Shown here piece after piece: positions 55,410 to 63,881 of a DNA stretch of 64,000 bases. The first letter of the stretch is position 1; each line of letters starts with the position of its first letter. Made by a program: the position numbers and the translations under genes. The notes below the pieces were generated by a model that worked only from the letters and a program-made list of their open reading frames with translations, did no database searches and had not been told where the DNA came from. The stretch comes from Cyclobacteriaceae bacterium (lineage in GTDB: Bacteria > Bacteroidota > Bacteroidia > Cytophagales > Cyclobacteriaceae): NCBI GenBank assembly GCA_019638275.1, contig JAHBUC010000006.1:110756-174755 (forward strand), given 5' to 3'.

Positions 55410-58400
55410 ATGAAACCCATCACCGAAAACATCATTGAAGAATCAGCGATTGAGATTTTGCAGTCACAGGGATGGGAATATGCTAATGGCAAGGAGATTT
55501 CACCAGAAGGCCTCTTTTGTGAAAGAGAGAATTACAGTCAGATAGTTTTGGTTAACCGTTTACGCAATGCCATTGCCAAAATCAATCCTGTAATACCATT
55601 AGATGCACAGGAAGCAGCCGTTCAAAAAGTATTGCGGATAGCTTCGCCTGACTTATTGCACAATAATGAAGAGTTTCACAGGTTGTTGGTAGAAAAAGTA
55701 AAAATACCCTATCAACAAAATGGCTACGAACGAAGCCACGAAGTGGCTTTAATAGATTTTGACAATCCTGCCAATAATCAGTTTACAATCGTCAATCAAT
55801 ACACTATCATTGAAAACAACCAGAACAAACGACCTGATGTATTACTTTTTGTCAATGGGTTGCCTTTAGTGGTAATTGAGTTAAAAAATGCTGCCAGTGA
55901 AAATGCTGATATCAAAAGCGCTTATCAGCAAATACAAACCTACAAAGCAATTATTCCGAGCTTGTTCATTTACAATGCTATATGCATTCTTTCTGATGGC
56001 TTAGAGTGTAAAGCTGGAAGTGTTTCAGCAGATTTAAGCCGATACATAACTTGGAAAACTGCGGACGGAATCAAAGAAGCTTCACGATTCAAACCACAAT
56101 TAGAAACTTTGTTAAAAGGCATGTTGCAACCTGCAACACTTTTGGATTTAGTTCGCAACTTCATCGTATTCGAAAAATCAAAAAAGGAAGATTTAAAAAC
56201 AGGATTAATACAAATTCAAACCGTTAAAAAATTAGCTGCTTACCATCAATATTATGCGGTTAACAAAGCCGTTCAATCTTCTGTAGTTGCATCCGGCATC
56301 AATGGAGATAAAAGAGGCGGTGTAGTTTGGCATACACAAGGTTCGGGTAAAAGTTTGAGTATGGTTTTCTATTCTGGCAAACTGATTACTTCTCACGAAA
56401 TGCGAAATCCGACCATTGTTGTAATTACTGACCGTAATGATTTGGACGACCAATTGTTTGACACTTTCGCTTCTTCAGTTCAACTGCTAAGACAAGAACC
56501 CATTCAGGCAGAGAACAGAGAGCATTTAAAAGAGTTGTTAAAAGTGGCAAGCGGTGGAATTGTATTCACCACCATTCAGAAATTTCTGCCAGAGAACAAT
56601 AAATCCGTTTACGACCAACTTTCCGACCGTAAAAATGTAGTAGTGATTGCCGATGAAGCTCACAGAACGCAATATGGGTTTGAAGCTAAATTGATTGACG
56701 AAAAAGATAAAGAAACGAAAGAAGTCATTGGAAAGCGTATTGCATACGGTTTTGCTAAATACATGCGGGATGCATTACCTAATGCGACTTACATTGGATT
56801 TACAGGTACACCTATTGAAGGCACTGACGTAAACACACCACAAGTTTTCGGAAACTACATTGACCGCTACGACATTAAAGATGCCGTTGATGATGGAGCA
56901 ACAGTTAAAATTTTCTATGAAAGTCGTTTGGCCAAAGTAAACCTTGACGAAGAAGGCAGACGATTGATTGAAGAATTTGACAAGGAACTTGAGCAAGACG
57001 AAGAAATAACCGAAAAGCAAAAAGCCAAAGCCAAGTGGACAAAACTGGAGGCTATCGTTGGTAATCAGGAACGTGTTAAGAATTTGGCAAAAGACATCGT
57101 TTCTCACTTTGAAAAAAGACAAACTGTTTTTGAAGGCAAAGCAATGATTGTAGCCATGAGCCGCAGAATAGCAGCCGACCTTTACGCAGCTATCATTGCA
57201 TTAAGACCTGAATGGCATAATGATGATATGACCAAGGGTTTTATAAAAGTGGTAATGACAACAAACAGTGCGGACGGTCCTGAGATTTCAAAACATCATA
57301 CTACAAAACAGCAACGGAAAGATTTATCAGAAAGGATGAAAGACCCTGATGATGAACTAAAACTCGTTATTGTTCGAGATATGTGGCTAACCGGTTTTGA
57401 TGCACCTTGTTTGAATACAATGTATGTGGACAAACCAATGAGAGGGCACAACTTAATGCAAGCCATTGCAAGAGTAAACCGTGTATTTAAAGACAAGCCG
57501 GGCGGTTTGATAGTTGATTATTTGGGCATTGGAACAGATTTGAAGAAAGCCCTATCGTTTTATGGTGAAGCAGGTGGAAAAGGCGACCCAGCAGAGAACA
57601 TTGAAAAAGCCTTTGAGGTTTTCAAAGAGAAATTGGAAATCATTCAACAAATGTTCAATGAGGACAGCGCAACGAGAAAAGACATTTTAGTGGAAGAACC
57701 TGAAGCCTATTTTGAAGGGTCTTTCAAGTTCAATTACCGAAGGTTCTTTGCCGTAAACGCACAAGAAAAACTCTCTATCATTTTACAAACAGAAGAACAT
57801 ATTTTAGGATTGCAGGACGGAAAAGAAAGATTCATCCGTGAAGTTAGTTTACTAAGTCAGGCACTCTCTCTTTGTATTACCAAAGAAGAAGTTCAACCAC
57901 ACTTACCTGAAGTTGCATTTTTCCAGGCTGTAAAAGCAAGATTAGCCAAGTTTGATGCTCCAACAGGCGGAGGTCGAACAGACTTGGAAATTGAAACCGC
58001 CATCAAACAGATTGTTGACGAGGCACTAAGCAGCGATAAAGTAATAGACATTTTCGATGCAGCAGGAATTGACAAACCCGAAATTTCTGGACTCGAAATT
58101 CTTTCAGACGAATTCTTAATGGAAGTCGAAGGAATGCAACATAAAAATCTTGCAATTGAGTTACTTAAAAAGATTTTAAACAATGAACTGAAAGCAAGAG
58201 CCAAGACAAACCTTGTTAAGAGCAAAAAACTTTTAGAAATGTTGGAGGGCGCAATCAAACGCTATCAAAACAACTTACTGACAACTGCAGAGATAATTCA
58301 AGAACTCATCAATATTGCCAAGCAAATTAAAGAGGCAGACAAAGAAGGTGAAAAACTTGGACTCAATAATGATGAAGTGGCTTTTTACAATGCCCTAGAA

Positions 58401-58652
58401 ATAAACGACAGTGCTGTGCAGGTTTTAGGTGACGACACTTTAAAAGAAATTGCAAGAGAAATTGCAGACAAAGTAAGAGCAAACGCAACCATTGACTGGA
58501 CAATCAGAGAAAGTGCAAGAGCAAAACTAATGGTGCTTGTAAGGCGGACACTTAATAAATGGGGTTATCCTCCAGACAAGCAGGCAAAGGCGATTGACAC
58601 AGTTTTAAAACAAGCTGAATTGTTGGCGGACTTTTGGACTGCCGATAAATGA
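55410..58652 (+). CDS. hsdR: Type I restriction endonuclease subunit
   Basis: A 1080-residue motor-nuclease. The N-terminal PD-(D/E)XK-type nuclease is in NKRPDVLLFVNGLPLVVIELK (catalytic Asp, Glu and Lys). Walker A is in VVWHTQGSGKSLSM and the DEAD-type box in VVIADEAHRTQYGFEAK; motif III is in YIGFTGTPIEG; motif VI is in QAIARVNRVFKDKPGG. The C-terminal helical region contacts HsdM/HsdS. It cuts unmethylated DNA after translocation. The unusual feature is that its gene follows hamB, so the Hachiman pair sits inside the hsd operon. Confidence 0.96.
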   Translation: MKPITENIIEESAIEILQSQGWEYANGKEISPEGLFCERENYSQIVLVNRLRNAIAKINPVIPLDAQEAAVQKVLRIASPDLLHNNEEFHRLLVEKVKIPYQQNGYERSHEVALIDFDNPANNQFTIVNQYTIIENNQNKRPDVLLFVNGLPLVVIELKNAASENADIKSAYQQIQTYKAIIPSLFIYNAICILSDGLECKAGSVSADLSRYITWKTADGIKEASRFKPQLETLLKGMLQPATLLDLVRNFIVFEKSKKEDLKTGLIQIQTVKKLAAYHQYYAVNKAVQSSVVASGINGDKRGGVVWHTQGSGKSLSMVFYSGKLITSHEMRNPTIVVITDRNDLDDQLFDTFASSVQLLRQEPIQAENREHLKELLKVASGGIVFTTIQKFLPENNKSVYDQLSDRKNVVVIADEAHRTQYGFEAKLIDEKDKETKEVIGKRIAYGFAKYMRDALPNATYIGFTGTPIEGTDVNTPQVFGNYIDRYDIKDAVDDGATVKIFYESRLAKVNLDEEGRRLIEEFDKELEQDEEITEKQKAKAKWTKLEAIVGNQERVKNLAKDIVSHFEKRQTVFEGKAMIVAMSRRIAADLYAAIIALRPEWHNDDMTKGFIKVVMTTNSADGPEISKHHTTKQQRKDLSERMKDPDDELKLVIVRDMWLTGFDAPCLNTMYVDKPMRGHNLMQAIARVNRVFKDKPGGLIVDYLGIGTDLKKALSFYGEAGGKGDPAENIEKAFEVFKEKLEIIQQMFNEDSATRKDILVEEPEAYFEGSFKFNYRRFFAVNAQEKLSIILQTEEHILGLQDGKERFIREVSLLSQALSLCITKEEVQPHLPEVAFFQAVKARLAKFDAPTGGGRTDLEIETAIKQIVDEALSSDKVIDIFDAAGIDKPEISGLEILSDEFLMEVEGMQHKNLAIELLKKILNNELKARAKTNLVKSKKLLEMLEGAIKRYQNNLLTTAEIIQELINIAKQIKEADKEGEKLGLNNDEVAFYNALEINDSAVQVLGDDTLKEIAREIADKVRANATIDWTIRESARAKLMVLVRRTLNKWGYPPDKQAKAIDTVLKQAELLADFWTADK

Positions 58653-58682
58653 GGAACTACTATTTAGTGATGCCAGCGCAAC

Positions 58683-58743
58683 GGCACACATTCTAAAGCC
58701 CCGCAAACCCAACACACATCCAAAGCTTTAGCAAGAGTGCCGC
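58683..58743. repeat. Hairpin family B, copy 2 (behind hsdR)
   Basis: CGGCAC-ACATT-CTAAAGC pairs with GCTTTAG-CAAGA-GTGCCG around a 25-nt loop (CCCGCAAACCCAAC...CCAAA). The loop matches copy 1 at 49146, whereas the arms differ and remain paired. It begins 31 nt after hsdR. Confidence 0.7.
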
Positions 58744-58891
58744 CCACCGCACCACGGGGACAAAGTAGTTAGAGATTTGCGTAAACCGAGAAATTCGTGT
58801 AACGGTTGCCCCACCCGCGACATAAGTTTCACAAAACAATTCGGTTGACATAAGAACAAATAAAACGACTGACAACTGACTAACACGGGGA

Positions 58892-59085
58892 GAAGGGCAC
58901 AGGCGCTAACAAAAAGTTTATGCAATGTGGGGGTTCAGTGTAGGTATTAAAAGTAATTTCTTAATTTCGTTCAATAACGGGGGACAGTGCGGAGCAGGTC
59001 GGGCTTAACATTTCGCTGCGCTACATTTTTAAGCCCTCCTATTCCCCACACTGCATAAACTCAAACGTTGTGGGTCATTTAATTT
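58892..59085. other. attC-like site 2 (cassette 2/cassette 3 junction)
   Basis: 3' end of C2: GAAGGGCACAGGCGCTAAC (58892-58910), the complement of C2's start 10 kb earlier at 48896 with 17 of 19 positions. Left arm AGTTTATGCAATGTGGGG (58915-58932) pairs with CCCCACACTGCATAAACT (59044-59061). Inner stem GGGCTTAA (59001-59008)/TTAAGCCC (59029-59036). GTTGTGGGTC at 59067 opens C3. The stretch 58653-59085 holds no gene. Confidence 0.85.
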
Positions 59086-59799
59086 ATGAAGAGAGTACTA
59101 ACTATTACACTAATAATTTTTCTCACCGTGGACGTAGTTCGCGGACAGACAAATACTGACGGACTAATTGGAGAATATTTTTCTATCGAGAATAAATTTG
59201 AGAGTTTCTCGACAATGATTCTCGAAAAAGACAATCGATTTATTTACAGTTATGGTATTGGGGGCTGTCGTGGAGAGGTAAAGGGAACATGGACAATTCG
59301 TGATAAGAAATTAGAGTTTAAGAATGACTCGACCTTCTTGGACAACAAGATTATAAAATATCCTGACTTAGGACAAACAGCTTGGACGGTCAAGAAAATC
59401 GGAATACAGCCTGACAAAATTGTCGACTCTGGATGTGTAAAGTCGGACAAGCTTCACATGAAAAGGGAAACTTCTGACTTTGAGTATTCTGTTTCAATTG
59501 TTCGACTGATTGCTAATCCGGAAAAATATCACAACAAAAAAATACAAATTACCGGTTATATGAATCTCGAATTTGAAGGAGACGCCATTTACCTTCATAA
59601 AGAGGACTACGAAAAATCATTATTGACAAATGGGTTCTGGGTATCATTCTCCGACAAGTTGGATCAAAAGGAAATTCAAAAACTGAACAAAGGATATGTT
59701 CTAATTGAAGGAACGTTTGACATGAACAATCACGGACACATGGGACTTTTTGGAGGAGAGGTAAAAGAGATTACAAGAATTATAAAGTGGGGAAATTAA
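59086..59799 (+). CDS. Cassette 3 protein, secreted, hypothetical
   Basis: A 237-residue protein with a probable signal peptide (MKRVLTITLIIFLTVDVVRGQ). The N-terminal half of the mature protein resembles a small lipocalin-like beta domain (YSYGIGGCRGEVKGTWTIRDKKLEFKNDS) and the second half an OB-fold-like region (NKKIQITGYMNLEFEGDAIYLH, YVLIEGTFDMNNHGHMGLFGGEVKEI). No family is recognised. The start codon follows the 19-nt cassette start directly, and the stop codon lies in the cassette's 3' repeat. Confidence 0.8.
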   Translation: MKRVLTITLIIFLTVDVVRGQTNTDGLIGEYFSIENKFESFSTMILEKDNRFIYSYGIGGCRGEVKGTWTIRDKKLEFKNDSTFLDNKIIKYPDLGQTAWTVKKIGIQPDKIVDSGCVKSDKLHMKRETSDFEYSVSIVRLIANPEKYHNKKIQITGYMNLEFEGDAIYLHKEDYEKSLLTNGFWVSFSDKLDQKEIQKLNKGYVLIEGTFDMNNHGHMGLFGGEVKEITRIIKWGN

Positions 59800-59943
59800 A
59801 CGACCCACAACAGCAGCTATTTGCAATGGCTGGGGACGTGTAAGCTAAAAGTTTTATCTTCGCTACTACGTTTGGTCACGGTGGACAGATACGGTTTCAA
59901 AAGCCAGCCACTGCAAATAGCCAAACGTTGGCGGTAATGTTTT
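59793..59943. other. attC-like site 3 (cassette 3/cassette 4 junction)
   Basis: 3' end of C3: AAATTAAACGACCCACAAC (59793-59811), complementary to C3's start at 59067 at 18 of 19 positions. Left arm GCTATTTGCAATGGCTGG (59816-59833) pairs with CCAGCCACTGCAAATAGC (59904-59921) except the usual A-C mismatch. A shorter central region (132 nt core to core) lacks the inner GGGC stem. GTTGGCGGTA at 59927 opens C4. Confidence 0.85.
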
Positions 59944-59958
59944 AAAAAAGTAACAGCT

Positions 59959-61086
59959 ATGAATATAGAAAGCTTAATTGAAAAAATTAACCTATTTGAC
60001 GAGTTAATTATTGACTCAGGATTCAGACGGGACGTAAACGACTATATCCAGTCCATTCAACAATCGCAGAATCGGAATTTGGTTTTCATGAAAGACCTGT
60101 CAACGAGAATTAAGGATTTATTAATTAATGCCGACAACTACTCACTTGGTAGTGAACTAAAAATAGCACTCCGAGACAATTCACCATTTACAGAACTAAA
60201 GACGTTGAGTCAACTTCAAGAAATCGACAATGATACAGACTTAGACGCAGCCGCATACTTTCAAAAATTCAATGTCATACTTTCACAACTATTACAAGGC
60301 ATAGACTCAAATAAAACTGAGTTGGATAATGCCCGTAAATTCTTTGAGAAATATTCAGTTGGTACTAAAGAACATGACTTAAAAGACGACCAAGCACTGA
60401 TGTCCTTAGTGTTTAAGGACTTAAAAACGACTAAAAGCCTTAAGGAGTTCTCCAAAGTTGTTCAGCGATGGAATCGGACACTTATTGTCTATCATACTTT
60501 GGTAAAATCAGAAACACCAGATGACGTTTCACTTGTTGAAATCCAAAATGGTTCTATAGACATAGTTTTTAATATAAACGTTGATGTTGCGGTTGATTTA
60601 GCTGAATTAATAACTATTGGACTAAAAGTTTACGGAGCCTATCTATTATACAAGTCAAAGAGAGCTCGTGAAATTATTGACTCCTACATGGGGAATAAAA
60701 AGTTAATACAAATGGAGAAAGAGCGTGAGACCATCATGCTCGACAATATAAAAGAGTCCATAGCCAGCAAAGCATTAGAGCAGCACACAGAAAGACTAAA
60801 AATTGACAAGAAAATTGACAAGGCAGGAGTCGACAAAAAGATAGATGAAGTAAGTACTGTAATTACTGACCACATTATTAAAGGAAACGAAGTCAAACTT
60901 TTGACACCTCCTAAGACGACTGACGAGAGCACCGACAAAAAAGACCTGACTAAAGAGTTAAAAGAGGAGACTGCAATTGTGAAAGAACGGTATAAGCAAT
61001 TGGGTAAAGAGGACAAGAAACTTCTCCTTGACAAGTACTCCATTAAGGACGAAGACGCAGACGCAGGGGCCAAGAAAAAAGTATAG
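59959..61086 (+). CDS. Cassette 4 protein, hypothetical
   Basis: A 375-residue protein, the only gene of cassette 4. The N-terminal half is helical (INLFDELIIDSGFRRDVNDYIQSIQQS). A hydrophobic patch at about residues 205-235 (VDVAVDLAELITIGLKVYGAYLLYK) may be membrane-associated, and the remainder is a long charged coiled coil rich in K, E and D to KKKV. The build recalls phage-defence effectors with a sensor and a membrane-binding part, but this is a guess. Not recognised. GC and codon use look like its neighbours. Confidence 0.75.
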   Translation: MNIESLIEKINLFDELIIDSGFRRDVNDYIQSIQQSQNRNLVFMKDLSTRIKDLLINADNYSLGSELKIALRDNSPFTELKTLSQLQEIDNDTDLDAAAYFQKFNVILSQLLQGIDSNKTELDNARKFFEKYSVGTKEHDLKDDQALMSLVFKDLKTTKSLKEFSKVVQRWNRTLIVYHTLVKSETPDDVSLVEIQNGSIDIVFNINVDVAVDLAELITIGLKVYGAYLLYKSKRAREIIDSYMGNKKLIQMEKERETIMLDNIKESIASKALEQHTERLKIDKKIDKAGVDKKIDEVSTVITDHIIKGNEVKLLTPPKTTDESTDKKDLTKELKEETAIVKERYKQLGKEDKKLLLDKYSIKDEDADAGAKKKV

Positions 61087-61090
61087 ACCA

Positions 61091-61283
61091 AAAACACTAC
61101 CGCCAACACAAAGTTTATGCAATGCGGGGGTTCGGTGTTGTATTTAAGTTTATGTTTCATAATTTCGTTCAGTAACGTGGGACAGTTCGGAGCAGGTCGG
61201 GCAAAACATTTCGCTGCGCTTCATTTTTTTGCCCTCCTAATCCCCGCACTGCATAAACTCCAACGTTAGCGCACATACGTTTC
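61091..61283. other. attC-like site 4 (cassette 4/cassette 5 junction)
   Basis: 3' end of C4: AAAACACTACCGCCAAC (61091-61107), complementary to C4's start at 59927 (16 of 17). Left arm AGTTTATGCAATGCGGGG (61112-61129) pairs with CCCCGCACTGCATAAACT (61242-61259). Inner stem GGGCAAAA (61199-61206)/TTTTGCCC (61227-61234). GTTAGCGCAC at 61265 opens C5. Confidence 0.85.
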
Positions 61284-61298
61284 GGGACAAAGTTGTAC

Positions 61299-61358
61299 GT
61301 TGGCACTTGACACAGCCGCGCAAATCCTAGCTCGATCCAAGCTGTATCAAGAGCCAAC
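61299..61358. repeat. Hairpin family B, copy 3 (ahead of the ATPase gene)
   Basis: GTTGGC-A-CTTGA-C-ACAGC pairs with GCTGT-A-TCAAG-A-GCCAAC around a 24-nt loop (CGCGCAAATCC...ATCCAA). It lies 34 nt inside the start of cassette 5. Confidence 0.7.
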
Positions 61359-61396
61359 TAGCGCACCAAATTGGACATCGATAACATGTTAAGACA

Positions 61397-63786
61397 ATGA
61401 TTCATAAGATTGAGAGAATAACTTCTGTCGGACGATTTAGGAACTACACCGCAGCAGGCGATATTGCATTCAGGAAACTGACTCTAATTTATTCGGACAA
61501 TGGACTAGGAAAAACAACACTTGCCGCGATAATAAGGTCTTTATTGGAAAACAATGTTGGAATTATTCAGAAGCGAGTATCGACAAATGCTCAAGACCCT
61601 CAAGGCGCCCAAATCATTCAGAGAATAGGTACTACAGATACCTTCCACACCTATAGACAGACAGGATGGTCAAACCCCTTTCCTAACATTGAAATTTTTG
61701 ATATCCATTTCGTGAATGACAACGTCTATTCAGGTTTCAATTTTGATAATGCACACGGACAAAACCTTCATCAGTTCGCGATAGGAGCAGCTGGGGTTCA
61801 AATTAGAGACCAAATTGAGCAGAACAAAGCGACAAGGCAACTAAGCGTTCCCTAATCGAAAGAATCAAGGGGACAATTATTCAACAAGTTGGATTTGGTC
61901 TCACCGAAAGTGAGCTAAATCCACTAATTAGTCTCACAGAAGATAGTGCAGCAAATATTGAATCAAGAATTGCTTCAGCTCAAACAAATCTCAATAATGC
62001 GCAAGCGAATCAAGTTATTCAGTCTCTTCAAACGCTAGCACCGCTTACAGCGATCAATGTATCCATTAATTTTCTTGAGATAATAAGGGATTTACAAACA
62101 ACAATTGAAGGCATTCAAGAGGAAGCATTGCAGCAACTTTTTCAAAATCATTGCGGCCAACTTGCGTCAGGTGGAGTAACTAGCCCCGAGACATGGATAA
62201 GGCAAGGATTCAATTTTGTTCAGTTCAGAAACCAAAATAGCCAAGATGCAATCTGTCCATTTTGTGGACAGTCTACTAACGAGATTGACTTACTGCGTTC
62301 GTACGCTCAAATGTTTAATGCGGCATTCAGAGATTTCGTTAGCAGACTGGAGGCCCACAGAAATTCGTTACGGGCTTTTAATCTTGATGCTTCGATCCAA
62401 AGAATAAATTTGACTCACAATCAAAATCCGCCTAGGCTACTTTCATGGGAAACATATTTGCCTGCCACTACTACAAGGCCTGACCTTGAGTTCATGCCAG
62501 AAACTGAAGTAATTCGAACTTCTCTTGCTAGGTTAGCTGAATCTATTGAAGTCAAGATCTCAAACCCTTCCGTAGCTGTACAGACAGATAGCGTATCTGA
62601 ATTTCAGACTCTGCTTCAGACAATTAATAATGGAATAAATGGATACAATCAAATAGTTCAACAGTTCAATGCTTCGATAGCCCGGTTTAGAACGACAATA
62701 ATAACCGTTGGTCAAGCTCAAAATGAGCTTAACCGCCTGAATAGAATTCGTCAGCGATTTAACGCAGAGGTAATTACGTCAATTACGGAATTGATTACAG
62801 AGCAAGGTAACCTACAGTCCTTGGTAACTTCGTACCCATTACTTGTTGAGCAACAGGAGGCTGCCGCAAACGCTTTTTTTACACAATACGGCACATCAGT
62901 GAATAGATATCTTCATGATGTTTTCCGTACCCCTTATCAGATAGCGAATGTTCAGAATATTAGACCTCAGGGCCGTGGTTTTCAAAGTCGATTTGGTTAT
63001 ACATTAACAATTAACGGAGAACCAATTTCATTCGATCACAATGCTACAAATAATGTAAGGGACTGCTTAAGTGAAGGAGATAAGAGTACACTCGCACTCG
63101 CCTTCTTCTTATCTAAAATTGAGAACGATGCTAGTAGAGCTGACAAAGTAGTTGTATTGGATGATCCGCTTTCAAGTTTTGACAAGAACCGAAGGTTTCA
63201 AACAATTTCTGAACTTCTAAGACTATTTAGGGACTCTAGGCAATTGATTATTCTTAGTCATGATGGAAAATTCTTATATGATCTGAATAGACGGATTCGG
63301 AGGTCAGACAAGAAAGGACTAAGAATATCTTATGACGAGACAAATACCACATCGACTATCCAACCATTTGACATTGAGAAATCTTTGCAGAATGACTACT
63401 TCATTTGCCTCGACAAGATTAATGATTTTATTCAAAATGGAGTTGACTCAGGCAAGCGCGAGATACGCAGAGAAATCAGAATTGCTCTTGAGTACCATTT
63501 AATTTTCAAATTTTATAATCAACTCGGGACTGTTGAAGGGACTTTTGGTAATCTGATTGAAAAGCTGACAACATTGTTGAACAATGGAAGCATTCAATTT
63601 AGAGATGCCAATGGACAAAGTGTTCTCGATGCCTTGACTGAATTGAATGAAATGTCTTGGGACAGTCACCATGGCGATGCGGATGTGTTCGAGACATCTA
63701 CTGAAATTCCCATTGAACAAATTACATTGACTGAAATTAAGACTTATTTACGACTGACCCTTGATCTCATTAATACACGCATTTGA
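61397..63786 (+). pseudogene. RloC/PrrC-like AAA ATPase, one frameshift
   Basis: Two frames (61397-61855 and a second frame that is open from about 61,820 through 63786) join by a one-nucleotide shift near 61,830-61,855; joined length is about 795 residues. Walker A is in NGLGKTTLAAIIRSLL, followed by the FVNDNVYSGFNFDN segment seen in the RloC/PrrC group. A CPFCGQ zinc-hook motif occurs near 62,255 in a coiled-coil arm. The ABC signature is CLSEGDKSTLALAFF and Walker B VVVLDDPLSSFDKNR. In RloC and PrrC the C-terminal part cuts tRNA anticodons; no such motif can be asserted here. Sole gene of cassette 5. Confidence 0.8.
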
Positions 63787-63801
63787 TAAGGGACGGTGTG
63801 A

Positions 63802-63866
63802 TTTCAATGCACTTTTATCGGCCCCACATGCCAACGCAATCCAAAGCCAATAAAAGAGCATTGAAA
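63802..63866. repeat. Hairpin family B, copy 4 (behind the ATPase gene)
   Basis: TTTCAATGC-A-CTTTTAT-C-GGC pairs with GCC-A-ATAAAAG-A-GCATTGAAA around a 23-nt loop ending in CCAAA. It has the A-A and C-A mismatches at the same places as copy 3. It starts 15 nt after the ATPase stop. Confidence 0.7.
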
Positions 63867-63881
63867 AAGAGATTCGTGAAA

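Noticed and set aside
49146..58743. Family B hairpins as the true ends of a nested cassette (attC-like with matching flanks)
   Set aside because: The flanks of copies 1 and 2 are not complementary to each other in the way the attC-like cassette ends are, so they are reported only as bracketing hairpins.
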